This document shows positions 8,701-17,085 of a stretch of 64,000 bases of DNA, one piece after another. The DNA comes from Pseudolabrys sp. FHR47 (GTDB lineage Bacteria > Pseudomonadota > Alphaproteobacteria > Rhizobiales > Xanthobacteraceae), in the NCBI RefSeq assembly GCF_005153485.1, contig NZ_CP039740.1, positions 372,001-436,000 on the forward strand. Reading direction: 5' to 3'. How positions within the stretch are numbered: the first letter of the stretch is position 1; each line of letters begins with the position of its first letter. A model generated the notes under the pieces. That model made no database searches. It was not told the DNA's origin and saw only the letters and a list, made by a program, of their open reading frames with translations. The position numbers and the translations under genes were made by a program.

Positions 8701-9681
8701 ATGCCGCTGCCGAAACCGAACCTCTACCCGCCCTTCAATATCGTGCGCCTGTCGCATGTCGAATTCGTCGTCACCGACTTGGCGCTTTCACGCACCTTCT
8801 ATGTCGATACGCTCGGCCTGCAGGTGACTTACGAGGACGGCGAGACCATCACGCTGCGCGGTCTCGAAGAGCGCGGCCACCATTGCGTCGTCCTGCGGCG
8901 TGGCGGAAAGCCGGTCGCCAACAGCCTGTCGTTCAAGGTCTACGACGAGGGCGATCTCGACAAGGCCCATGACTGGTTCAAGGCGCAGCGCCTGCCGGTG
9001 GAATGGGTCGAGCGGCCATGGCAGGGGCGTACTTTGCGCACGCGCGATCCGATCGGCATTCCGCTCGAATTCTATTGTCACATGGACCGGCTGCCGCCGA
9101 TCCACCAGAAATACAAGCTGTACCGTGGCGTCAGCCCGCTGCGCATCGACCACTTCAATTGCTTCTCGACCAATGTCGATGACAGCGTCGCGTTCTACAA
9201 TTCCATCGGCTTCCGCGTCACCGAGTACACCGACGATGCCGAATCCGGAAAGCTGTGGGCGGCGTGGATGCACCGCAAGGGCGGTGTGCATGACATGGCC
9301 TTCACCAACGGTCGCGGGCCGCGCCTGCACCACACCGCGTTTTGGGTGCCGTCGCCGCTCAATATCATTGAGCTGCTCGATCTGATGGCGACGACCGGCT
9401 ACCTCGCCAATATCGAGCGCGGTCCCGGTCGCCACGGCATTTCCAATGCCTTCTTTCTCTATGTTCGCGATCCCGATGGCCACCGCATCGAGCTGTACTG
9501 CTCGGATTACCAGACGGTCGATCCCGAGCACGAGCCGATCCGCTGGGACCTGAAGGACCCGCAGCGCCAGACCTTGTGGGGCGCGCCGGCGCCGCGCTCC
9601 TGGTTCGAGGAAGGCACGTTCTTCGCCGGGGTCGATGTGCGCGATGCCGAATTGAAGGCGCAACCGATCGTGGCGCCGTGA
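8701..9681 (+). CDS. hpaD: 3,4-dihydroxyphenylacetate 2,3-dioxygenase (extradiol)
   Basis: Metal-dependent ring-cleaving dioxygenase that opens homoprotocatechuate to CHMS. 326 residues with two vicinal-oxygen-chelate modules. The likely metal ligands are His151 (RIDHFNCFS), His210 (PRLHHTAFWV) and Glu264 (GHRIELYCSDY), matching the 2-His-1-Glu set of the type I homoprotocatechuate dioxygenases (HPCD/MndD). A strong Shine-Dalgarno AAGGAGGGG fixes the ATG at 8701, although the frame is open from 8569. Uses Fe(II) or Mn(II); cytoplasmic. Confidence 0.9.
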   Translation: MPLPKPNLYPPFNIVRLSHVEFVVTDLALSRTFYVDTLGLQVTYEDGETITLRGLEERGHHCVVLRRGGKPVANSLSFKVYDEGDLDKAHDWFKAQRLPVEWVERPWQGRTLRTRDPIGIPLEFYCHMDRLPPIHQKYKLYRGVSPLRIDHFNCFSTNVDDSVAFYNSIGFRVTEYTDDAESGKLWAAWMHRKGGVHDMAFTNGRGPRLHHTAFWVPSPLNIIELLDLMATTGYLANIERGPGRHGISNAFFLYVRDPDGHRIELYCSDYQTVDPEHEPIRWDLKDPQRQTLWGAPAPRSWFEEGTFFAGVDVRDAELKAQPIVAP

Positions 9682-9700
9682 CGGTCCTTCTTGGGATGGA

Positions 9701-10567
9701 ATGATGACGCGGATCGCAAGCTTCACGATCGATGGCAAGGCGGGCTACGGCGCGATCCGCGACGACGGCATCGTTCATCTGTCGGCGCGCCATGGCGCGC
9801 ACTGGCCGAGCTTGCGCGAGGTCATCGAGGCCGGCGCGCTGGCGCGTCTCGCCGACGAGGGCGAGAAGCTTGCCGCCGATCTGCCGCTCGACGCCATCCG
9901 CTACGACATTCCGATTCCGGCACCGGAGAAAATCATCTGCGTCGGCGTCAACTTCCCCGACCGCAATGCCGAGTACAAGGACGGCCAGGCGGCGCAGAGC
10001 AATCCGTCGCTATTCGTGCGCTTCCCGCGCTCCTTCGTCGGTCACGACGCGCCGCTGATCCGGCCGCCCGAATCGCAACAGCTCGACTACGAGGGCGAGA
10101 TCGCCATCGTTATCGGCAAGACCGGCCGCCGGATTGCCGAAGCGCAAGCGCTCAGCCACATCGCCGCGCTCACTTTGTGCAACGAAGGCACGATCCGCGA
10201 CTGGGTGCGGCACGCCAAGTTCAATGTCACGCAGGGTAAGAACTTCGACCGCACCGGTTCCATCGGCCCCTGGCTCATTCCCTACACCGACGAAAGCCAG
10301 ATCGCCGATGTTGCGCTGGAGACGCGGGTCAATGGCGAGGTGCGCCAGCACGACCGCACCAGCCGCATGATTTTTTCGTTTCGCAAGATCATCAGTTACG
10401 TCTCGACCTTCACCACCTTGGTGCCGGGTGACGTGCTCGTCACCGGCACGCCAACCGGCGCCGGCGCACGGTTCGATCCGCCGGTCTGGCTCAAGCCCGG
10501 CGATATCGTCGAGGTCGAGGCAGAAGGCATCGGCCTGTTGCGTAACGGCATCGCGGATGAGGGATAG
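9701..10567 (+). CDS. hpaG: FAH-family isomerase/decarboxylase of the hpa pathway
   Basis: Fumarylacetoacetate hydrolase-family enzyme, 288 residues, expected to catalyse 5-oxopent-3-ene-1,2,5-tricarboxylate decarboxylation and/or 2-hydroxyhepta-2,4-dienedioate isomerisation. Conserved blocks are ICVGVNFPDR, the metal-binding LDYEGEIAIVIGK, and LVTGTPTGAGARFDPPVWLKPGD. E. coli HpaG is a fusion of two FAH domains of about 430 residues in total; this gene encodes only one, and no second copy is adjacent. Starts at 9701 and 9704 are both plausible. hpaH begins 3 bases after its stop. Confidence 0.82.
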   Translation: MMTRIASFTIDGKAGYGAIRDDGIVHLSARHGAHWPSLREVIEAGALARLADEGEKLAADLPLDAIRYDIPIPAPEKIICVGVNFPDRNAEYKDGQAAQSNPSLFVRFPRSFVGHDAPLIRPPESQQLDYEGEIAIVIGKTGRRIAEAQALSHIAALTLCNEGTIRDWVRHAKFNVTQGKNFDRTGSIGPWLIPYTDESQIADVALETRVNGEVRQHDRTSRMIFSFRKIISYVSTFTTLVPGDVLVTGTPTGAGARFDPPVWLKPGDIVEVEAEGIGLLRNGIADEG

Positions 10568-10570
10568 GCC

Positions 10571-11374
10571 ATGCTCGCGGCGGACAAGATCGAGGCGGCG
10601 GTAGAACGGTTGGACACGGCCGAGCGCACGCGCGTGCAGACCGGGCTGATTTCGCTCGCCTACCCCGAAGCGACCATCGAGGACGCCTACGCAATCCAGA
10701 CCGCTTGGGTGAAGCGCAAGCTGGCGGCCGGCCGCCGCATCATCGGCTGGAAGATCGGCCTCACCTCGCGGGCGATGCAGTCCGCGCTCAACATCGATAC
10801 GCCCGACTCCGGCGCGCTGTTCGACGACATGGCCTTCGACGACGGCGCTACGATTGCGCCGGATCGCTTCATTCAGCCGCGTATCGAAGCGGAGATCGCC
10901 TTCGTCATGAAGACGGCGTTGCGCGGTCCGGACGTGACGATCGCCGACGTGCTCAAGGCGACGGAATACGTCACGGCGGCGCTGGAAATTCTCGATACGC
11001 GCATCCATCGCGTCGACAAGGCCAGTGGCAAGGCCCGCACCATTGTCGATACAATTTCCGACAACGCCGCCAATGCCGGCATCGTCACCGGCGGCAGCAC
11101 GCTACGGCCTGACGATGTCGATCTGCGCTGGATGGGCGCCATCGTATCGCGTAACGCCATTGTCGAGGAAACCGGGCTCGGCGCCGGCGTGCTCAATCAT
11201 CCGGCACGCGGCATCGTCTGGCTGGTCAATCGCCTCGCCGTTTACGGCGGCGGCATCGAGGCCGGCCAGGTCGTGCTCGCCGGTTCCTTCATTCGGCCAA
11301 TCGAAGCGCGGCACGGCGACACCATCGTCGCCGACTACGGACCTTATGGAACTGTCAGTTGTCATTTCGCGTAA
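10571..11374 (+). CDS. hpaH: 2-oxohept-4-ene-1,7-dioate hydratase
   Basis: Adds water to 2-oxohept-4-ene-1,7-dioate to form 4-hydroxy-2-oxoheptanedioate. 267 residues, member of the hydratase/decarboxylase (MhpD/HpaH) branch of the FAH-like fold. Family blocks are IIGWKIGLTSRAMQ, PRIEAEIAFVM, EILDTRI, DTISDNAANAGIV and GNP-like turn regions before VVLAGSFIRPIEARHGDT. GAGGGATAGG lies just before the ATG, which follows hpaG by 3 bases, indicating translational coupling. Confidence 0.88.
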   Translation: MLAADKIEAAVERLDTAERTRVQTGLISLAYPEATIEDAYAIQTAWVKRKLAAGRRIIGWKIGLTSRAMQSALNIDTPDSGALFDDMAFDDGATIAPDRFIQPRIEAEIAFVMKTALRGPDVTIADVLKATEYVTAALEILDTRIHRVDKASGKARTIVDTISDNAANAGIVTGGSTLRPDDVDLRWMGAIVSRNAIVEETGLGAGVLNHPARGIVWLVNRLAVYGGGIEAGQVVLAGSFIRPIEARHGDTIVADYGPYGTVSCHFA

Positions 11375-11408
11375 ATCGAATGTGCTTCCGGGATAAGGAG
11401 GGCTGACC

Positions 11409-12971
11409 ATGCGAGCCGAAGACGTCCGCGCCGACAAAAAGAGGCCGTTCACCGGCGCCGAATATCTCGAATCGCTGCGCGACGGCCGCGAGGTCTACAT
11501 CAATGGCGAGCGCATCAAGGATGTCACCACGCATCCCGCCATGCGCAATTCGGTGCGCTCGCTGGCGCGGCTCTACGATGCCTTGCACGACCCGAAGACC
11601 AAGGATCGCTTGACCTCACCCACAGATACCGGCTCAGGCGGCTACACGCACAAATATTTTCGGGTGGCCCGTTCATCGGCGGAGCTCGTCGCGCAGCAGG
11701 GCGCCATCGCCGACTGGGCGCGCATGAGCTATGGCTGGATGGGCCGCACCGCCGACTACAAGGCGGCGCTGATGAACACGCTCGGCGCCAATGCCGAGTG
11801 GTACGGGCCCTTCAAGGAAAACGCGCGAGCCTGGCACAAGCGCGCGCAGGAAGCCGTGCTGTTCATGAACCACGCGATCGTCAATCCGCCGATCGACCGC
11901 CACAAGCCGGCCGAGGCGGTGAAGGACGTGTTCGTGCACATCACCAAGGAAACCGACGCTGGCATCTACGTGTCGGGCGCCAAGGTGGTGGCGACGTCGT
12001 CGGCGCTGACGCATTACAATTTCCTGGCGCAGGGTTCGGCAGCCGTGACCGACGATCCTTCGATGTCGGTGATGTTCATCGTGCCGATGAACGCGCCGAA
12101 CCTGAAAATGTTCTGCCGCGTGTCCTACGAGCAGATGGCCAACACCGTCGGCCTGCCGTTCGATTACCCGCTGTCGTCGCGCTTTGACGAGAATGACGCC
12201 ATCCTGGTGCTCGACAATGTTTTCGTGCCTTGGGAGGATGTGCTGGTGCTGCGCGACGCGGGCAAGATCCTGTCGTTTCACCCGGCGTCGGGCTTCATGC
12301 ACGGCTATTGCTTCCAGGGCTGCACGCGGCTGGGGGTGAAGCTGGATTTCATCACCGGCCTGCTGGCGAAAGCGCTGCGCGCTACCGGCGGCGATGCCTT
12401 CCGGGGCAATCAGGCGATGCTCGGCGAGGTGATCGCCATTCGCCACCAGTTCTGGGCCTTCTCCAACGCCATGGCCTACAATCCCGTGCCGTGGGCGAAC
12501 GGCGCGGTGCTGCCCAATCTCGAAGCGGCGCTGTGCTACCGCACTTTCATGTCGGAGGCCTATCCCAAGGTCATCGACATCGTGCGCCGCGTCATCGCTT
12601 CGGGGCTCATCTATTTGCCGTCGTCGGCCAAGGATTTCGCCAATCCCGAGATCGACCGCTATCTGGCGCAATATGTGCGCGGCTCGAACGACATGGGCCA
12701 TATCGAGCGCATCAAGATCATGAAGCTGTTGTGGGACGCCACCGGCACCGAATTTGCCGGGCGTCACGCGCTTTATGAACTCAATTATGCCGGCGCGCCG
12801 GAGGAAGTGCGCTTGCAGGTTCTCAAGGGCGCCGAGCGCGGCGGTCGGCTGAAGGAGATGGAGGCGCTGGTCGACCGCTGCATGGCCGATTACGACGAAA
12901 ACGGCTGGACCGGCGACACCTGGCTGCCGCCGTTCAACAGCGCCAGTGCCATACCTAATTCCGCCGAATGA
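11409..12971 (+). CDS. hpaB: 4-hydroxyphenylacetate 3-monooxygenase, oxygenase component
   Basis: FADH2-dependent hydroxylase converting 4-HPA to homoprotocatechuate, the first step of the route. 520 residues, full length for HpaB. Family landmarks are the N-terminal TGAEYLESLRDGREVYINGERI, MSYGWMGRTADYK (about 106-118), NHAIVNPPIDR (154-164), VPWEDVLVLRD and the C-terminal GTEFAGRHALYELNYAG. AAGGAGG precedes the ATG, so translation should be strong. Its stop overlaps the hpaC start by 4 bases, matching the two-component monooxygenase system. Confidence 0.92.
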   Translation: MRAEDVRADKKRPFTGAEYLESLRDGREVYINGERIKDVTTHPAMRNSVRSLARLYDALHDPKTKDRLTSPTDTGSGGYTHKYFRVARSSAELVAQQGAIADWARMSYGWMGRTADYKAALMNTLGANAEWYGPFKENARAWHKRAQEAVLFMNHAIVNPPIDRHKPAEAVKDVFVHITKETDAGIYVSGAKVVATSSALTHYNFLAQGSAAVTDDPSMSVMFIVPMNAPNLKMFCRVSYEQMANTVGLPFDYPLSSRFDENDAILVLDNVFVPWEDVLVLRDAGKILSFHPASGFMHGYCFQGCTRLGVKLDFITGLLAKALRATGGDAFRGNQAMLGEVIAIRHQFWAFSNAMAYNPVPWANGAVLPNLEAALCYRTFMSEAYPKVIDIVRRVIASGLIYLPSSAKDFANPEIDRYLAQYVRGSNDMGHIERIKIMKLLWDATGTEFAGRHALYELNYAGAPEEVRLQVLKGAERGGRLKEMEALVDRCMADYDENGWTGDTWLPPFNSASAIPNSAE

Positions 12972-13507
12972 GCGAGGCTCTTGGGACGACGCCCATGACA
13001 CAAAGCGTGACGAGGACGGAATTTCGCAATGCCATGGCGCGCGTCTGTGCGCCAGTCAACGTCGTCACGTCCAATGGACAGGCCGGGCGCGGCGGCTTCA
13101 CGGCGACGGCGATGTGTGCCGTCACCGACGAGCCGCCGACTTTGCTGGTGTGCATGAACAGCCGCTCGAGCCAGACCGAGATGTTCCTCGCCAACAAGCG
13201 CTTTTGCGTCAATGTGCTTACCCAGGAGCATAAGGAGCTTGCCGCCACTTTTGCCGGCGGCCTGAGCGACATGGATGCGCGCTACGCTGCCGCGGCGTGG
13301 ACCAGCCTGCCATCCGGCAACCAAGCTCTCGCCGATGCCATCGTGTCTTTCGATTGTCGGCTGGCCGACGTCCGGCCGGTGGGCACCCACAATATCTTCA
13401 TCGGGGAAGTCATTGACGTGCGTAGCCGGAAGGATGGGCACGCGCTGTTGTACTTCGACCGCAACTACGTTCACGTCCCCGGCCAGGCCGGGAGTTTCGG
13501 CGGATGA
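12968..13507 (+). CDS. hpaC: Flavin reductase component of 4-HPA 3-monooxygenase
   Basis: NAD(P)H:flavin oxidoreductase that supplies FADH2 to HpaB. 179 residues with the flavin-reductase fold: EFRNAMARVCAPVNVVTS, GRGGFTATAMCAVTDEPPTLLVCMN (flavin phosphate and ring contacts), KRFCVNVLTQEHKELA and HALLYFDRNY. The ATG at 12968 overlaps the hpaB stop (ATGA); a second ATG at residue 10 is nearer the usual start. Ends 26 bases before the convergent MarR gene. Confidence 0.88.
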   Translation: MSEALGTTPMTQSVTRTEFRNAMARVCAPVNVVTSNGQAGRGGFTATAMCAVTDEPPTLLVCMNSRSSQTEMFLANKRFCVNVLTQEHKELAATFAGGLSDMDARYAAAAWTSLPSGNQALADAIVSFDCRLADVRPVGTHNIFIGEVIDVRSRKDGHALLYFDRNYVHVPGQAGSFGG

Positions 13508-13533
13508 CAGCGATGGCGCGTTGGCATCGGCGG

Positions 13534-14028
13534 CTATTCGATTTTTGCCGCAATTCGCTTGAGGATATCGAGAAAACGCTTTTTGTCTCGCGTTCCAATG
13601 ATGCTGTCGAGATTGCGCTCGTGCTTGCGCGCGGCGCGGGTCATCAAGGCCAAAGTCTTTCTGCCGGTCGCAGTCATATTGAGGCGATAGGCGCGCCGGT
13701 CGCTGGCGACGCGCTTGCGCTCGACCAGACCGCGCCGCACCAGATCCTCGACCACCGGAGTCAGGCTCGATTTGTCGCGGCCACTGGCCGCGCTCAATTC
13801 AGTCTGACTGATTCCGGGATTGCGCGCGATCAACGTCAGCGTCGCAAACCGGCCCGGGTTCTCGCCGATCGCAGCCGAGTGGTGGGAGAAAGCCTCAAAC
13901 GACGCCTCCTGCGCCATGCGCAGGTTAAAGCCCACCCAGGTTGCCAGTGGGCCGAAATCGACCGGCTTGGCGGCGGCTTCGCCGTCGCGGCCGTTGCGCC
14001 CAACCTTTTTGCGATCGTCTTTCCGCAC
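13534..14028 (-). CDS. MarR-family transcriptional regulator
   Basis: Winged-helix repressor of 164 residues. Helix-turn-helix is visible in GISQTELSAASGRDKSSLTPVVEDLVRRGLVER, with the wing VASDRRAYRLNMT, then a dimerisation helix near the C-terminus. GTG start at 14026-14028; the N-terminus is basic (MRKDDRKKVGRN). It is divergent from the TRAP transporter operon, and the shared gap holds an inverted repeat, so it probably controls that transporter and itself in response to an aromatic acid. It is distinct from hpaR and only distantly similar. Confidence 0.82.
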   Translation of the reverse strand: MRKDDRKKVGRNGRDGEAAAKPVDFGPLATWVGFNLRMAQEASFEAFSHHSAAIGENPGRFATLTLIARNPGISQTELSAASGRDKSSLTPVVEDLVRRGLVERKRVASDRRAYRLNMTATGRKTLALMTRAARKHERNLDSIIGTRDKKRFLDILKRIAAKIE

Positions 14029-14073
14029 TGCACGCGTCTCCAGAACCGGCGGATTCTACAGTCGTCGTATATA

Positions 14074-14087
14074 GTTTGAGATCAAAC
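14074..14087. promoter_or_regulatory. Inverted repeat, putative MarR operator
   Basis: GTTTGA and TCAAAC form a perfect inverted repeat around a 2-base centre (GA). It lies 46 bases upstream of the MarR gene and 82 bases upstream of the divergent TRAP binding-protein gene, where an autoregulating repressor would bind. The sequence differs from the hpaF palindrome, suggesting separate specificity. Confidence 0.55.
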
Positions 14088-14169
14088 CATCTCTTTACAA
14101 CGGTTCCGACATTCGGTTCAATATCGGAAAAGTTGGCGCTACAACCAACCAAAACAGAGGGAGGAACTT

Positions 14170-15201
14170 ATGAAAAAGCGCATCGCGAAATATGCCTACG
14201 TCGCTGCCCTGGCGGTACTCGTCGGCGGCGCATCCGCCGCATCGGCGCAAGACAAAACATTCGATCTGAAAATTTCGCACTGGGTGCCGCCGTCGCACCC
14301 GTTGCAGAAGGCGCTTGAGACCTGGGGCGCGTCGGTCGAGAAGGAGTCCGGCGGCACCATTCACTACAAGGTCTATCCGGCGCAGCAGCTCGGCAAGGCG
14401 TTCGATCATTACGACATGGCGCGCGATGGCATCGCCGACCTCACTTACATCAATCCCGGTTACCAGCCCGGCCGCTTCCCGATCATCGGTGCCGGCGAAC
14501 TGCCGTTCCTGATCTCCAACGGCAAGGGCGGTTCGCAGGCGCTCGACGCCTGGTATCGCAAATACGCCGAGAAGGAGATGAAGGACGTCAAGTTCTGCCT
14601 CGCCTTTGTGCATGACCCGGGCACGTTCCATTCCAAGTCCAAGAAGATCATGGCGCCCGACGACATCAAGGGCATGAAGATCCGCCCGGCGCACGCCACC
14701 ATGGCGACTTTCGTCACCCAGCTCGGTGGCACCAACGTGCAGTCGAGCGCGCCGGAAGTGCGTGACATCCTCGAAAAGGGCGTCGCCGACGCGGTGACCT
14801 TCCCCTGGGGTTCGATCCCGCTGTTCGGCATCGACAAGGTGACGAAGTATCACATGGAGGTACCGCTCTACGTGACCACCTTCGCGCTGGTCTTCAACAA
14901 GGACAAATACAATCAGATGTCCGCGAAGCAGAAGAAGGTGATCGACGACCACTGCACCAACGAATGGGCGCTGAAGGTCGCGGGCCCGTGGGCCGACTTC
15001 GAACATAGCGGCATCGCCAAGCTCAAGGCCGAAGGGCATGACGTCTACACCATCTCCGCGGACCAACTGGCCCAATGGAAGAAGGCATCCGAACCGCTGC
15101 AGAAGACCTGGGCGGATGGTGTCAAGAAAGCCGGCGGCAATCCCGACAGCATCATGAGTGAGCTCAAGGCCGAGCTTGCCAAGTTCAAGTCGGCCTACTG
15201 A
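14170..15201 (+). CDS. TRAP transporter substrate-binding protein (DctP family)
   Basis: Periplasmic binding component of a tripartite ATP-independent transporter. 343 residues with a clear signal peptide cleaved after GASAASAQ (about residue 27). DctP features follow: LKISHWVPPSHPLQKALETWG, the extended PAQQLGKAFDHYDMARDGIADLTYI segment, and IKGMKIRPAHATMATFVTQLGG around the conserved substrate Arg. AGGGAGGAA gives a strong ribosome site. The stop overlaps the small permease start. Placement next to hpa suggests an aryl carboxylate substrate such as 4-HPA, an inference. Confidence 0.87.
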   Translation: MKKRIAKYAYVAALAVLVGGASAASAQDKTFDLKISHWVPPSHPLQKALETWGASVEKESGGTIHYKVYPAQQLGKAFDHYDMARDGIADLTYINPGYQPGRFPIIGAGELPFLISNGKGGSQALDAWYRKYAEKEMKDVKFCLAFVHDPGTFHSKSKKIMAPDDIKGMKIRPAHATMATFVTQLGGTNVQSSAPEVRDILEKGVADAVTFPWGSIPLFGIDKVTKYHMEVPLYVTTFALVFNKDKYNQMSAKQKKVIDDHCTNEWALKVAGPWADFEHSGIAKLKAEGHDVYTISADQLAQWKKASEPLQKTWADGVKKAGGNPDSIMSELKAELAKFKSAY

Positions 15202-15725
15202 TGAACGGCGCGGTGGCCCGCGGTCCGGTTGACCGCTTCATCGATGCCATCGAGGTGGCGGCGGCGAGTTTTCTCGCCGTCGTTACCTTGCTGACATTCG
15301 TTTCTGTGCTGCTGCGCTACTTCTTTGCGTGGGCGATTCCCGATTCCTACGATTTTACGCGTCTGTTGCTCGGGATCCTGATTTTCTGGGGCATTGCCGT
15401 CGCCGGTTATCGCGGCGACCATATCTCGGTCGACCTTTTGTGGAGCGCGTCGCCGCCCTGGGCCAAGCGCGCCCTGGACGTGTTTGCCGCGCTTGTGACG
15501 CTGGTTGCGATGGTCGCGCTGACCTGGATGTTCGCGGTCAAGGTCGTGGGTACACGCGCCGACAATGTCGGGACTTTCGACCTGCGCCAGCCGGTCTGGG
15601 TCTATTATTTCATCGCGTGGATCGGCTTGGCGTCGTCCGTCGTTCTGCTCATTGCTCGCACCGTGCGGCTGGTGTTCTGGCCCGAAAAGCTCGCCCGACC
15701 GAGCGAAATCCATTCAGTCGAGTAA
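15201..15725 (+). CDS. TRAP transporter small permease (DctQ family)
   Basis: Small membrane subunit of the TRAP transporter, 174 residues with about four hydrophobic helices (near 15-40, 50-68, 85-112 and 135-158). The conserved LLRYFFAWAIPDSYDFTRLLLGILIFWGIAVAGYRGDHISVD region is typical of DctQ. The start ATG overlaps the TGA of the binding-protein gene, so the two are translationally coupled. It couples the binding protein to the large permease in the inner membrane. Confidence 0.87.
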   Translation: MNGAVARGPVDRFIDAIEVAAASFLAVVTLLTFVSVLLRYFFAWAIPDSYDFTRLLLGILIFWGIAVAGYRGDHISVDLLWSASPPWAKRALDVFAALVTLVAMVALTWMFAVKVVGTRADNVGTFDLRQPVWVYYFIAWIGLASSVVLLIARTVRLVFWPEKLARPSEIHSVE

Positions 15726-15731
15726 CCGTTC

Positions 15732-17033
15732 ATGAGCACCGACGCCGTCGCCGCCATCGGATTTATTGCGCTGTTCGCGCTCATGATGCTTCGCGTACCG
15801 GTCGGCATCGCCATGGGCACGGTCGGCGTGCTGGGCTTCGGCTACGTCATCGGTGATATTGGCCCGGCGCTGAAGATCCTGGCGCAGTCGCCGATCCGCA
15901 CCGCGACCGACGCGGAATTCGCCGTCATTCCGCTGTTCCTGCTGATGGGTGCCTTCGCTTCGTCCTCGGGCATGAGCCGCGAACTGTTTCGCGCGTCGAA
16001 CACCTTTCTCGGCCATTTCCGTGGCGGCCTCGGCATTGCCACCATCGCGGCTTGTGGCGGCTTTGCCGCGATCTGCGGCTCCTCGGTGGCGACGGCTGCA
16101 ACGTTCTCCAAGGTCGCCTATCCGGAGATGCGGCAATACGGCTATCCGCAGAGCTTTGCCACCGGCGTGATCGCGGCCGGCGGCTCGCTCGGCATCATGA
16201 TCCCGCCGTCGACGGTGTTCGCGGTCTACGGCCTGATCACCGAGCAGGATATCGGCAAACTGTTCATCGCCGGCGTGGTGCCGGGCATTCTCGCCATCGC
16301 CATGTACATCCTCACCATCAATGTTATCGCGCTCGCCCGGCCGGGCTATCTGCCCAAGACGCCGCGCCATAGCTGGGCCGAGCGCCGCGATGCGCTGCGC
16401 GACATCTGGGCGGTGGTGCTGCTGTTCTTCTTCATTATCGGCGGTCTGTATGCCGGCATATTCACCGCCACCGAAGCGGCCGGCATGGGCGCGGCCGGCG
16501 CTTTCATCATCGCGGTCCTGCGCCGCAAGTTGTCGCGTGAGGAGTTCATGCGCAGCCTCATCGAATCGCTGCGTACCAGTGCCTCGGTATTCACGATCCT
16601 GATCGGCGCACTGATTTTCGGCTACTTCCTGACCGTCACGCAGGTGCCGCAGCGGCTCACCGAGTTCCTCACCGGCCTCGGTCTCGGGCCCTATGGGGTG
16701 CTGGTCCTGATCCTGCTGATGTACCTGGTGCTCGGCTGTATCATGGATGCGATGGCCATGATCATCCTCACGATTCCGATCGTGTTTCCGGTCATCAAGG
16801 CGCTCGGCTTCGACCCGATCTGGTTCGGCGTCATCATCGTGATGACGGTGGAGCTCGGGCTCATCCACCCGCCGGTCGGCATGAACGTCTTTGTTATCAA
16901 GAGCGTGATCAAGGACGTCAAACTATCGACCGTATTCAAAGGCGTTCTGCCCTTCGTGCTGACGGACATCGTCCGCCTCGCGATTCTAATTTTGTTTCCG
17001 ATACTGGCGACCTGGCTGCCCTCGCACATGTAA
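15732..17033 (+). CDS. TRAP transporter large permease (DctM family)
   Basis: Large transport subunit of the TRAP system, 433 residues and about 12 helices. Family blocks include MLRVPVGIAMGTVG, PLFLLMGAFASSSGMSRELF, AACGGFAAICGSSVATAATFSKVAYPEM, GGSLGIMIPPST and the C-terminal ELGLIHPPVGMNVFVI. It drives sodium- or proton-coupled uptake of an organic acid. Six bases separate it from the small permease gene, making a dctP-Q-M operon. Confidence 0.9.
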   Translation: MSTDAVAAIGFIALFALMMLRVPVGIAMGTVGVLGFGYVIGDIGPALKILAQSPIRTATDAEFAVIPLFLLMGAFASSSGMSRELFRASNTFLGHFRGGLGIATIAACGGFAAICGSSVATAATFSKVAYPEMRQYGYPQSFATGVIAAGGSLGIMIPPSTVFAVYGLITEQDIGKLFIAGVVPGILAIAMYILTINVIALARPGYLPKTPRHSWAERRDALRDIWAVVLLFFFIIGGLYAGIFTATEAAGMGAAGAFIIAVLRRKLSREEFMRSLIESLRTSASVFTILIGALIFGYFLTVTQVPQRLTEFLTGLGLGPYGVLVLILLMYLVLGCIMDAMAMIILTIPIVFPVIKALGFDPIWFGVIIVMTVELGLIHPPVGMNVFVIKSVIKDVKLSTVFKGVLPFVLTDIVRLAILILFPILATWLPSHM

Positions 17034-17085
17034 GGCCGGGGCATCGCGACAATCGGTGCTGTGACTGCGGCCGGGAGGCCACGAC

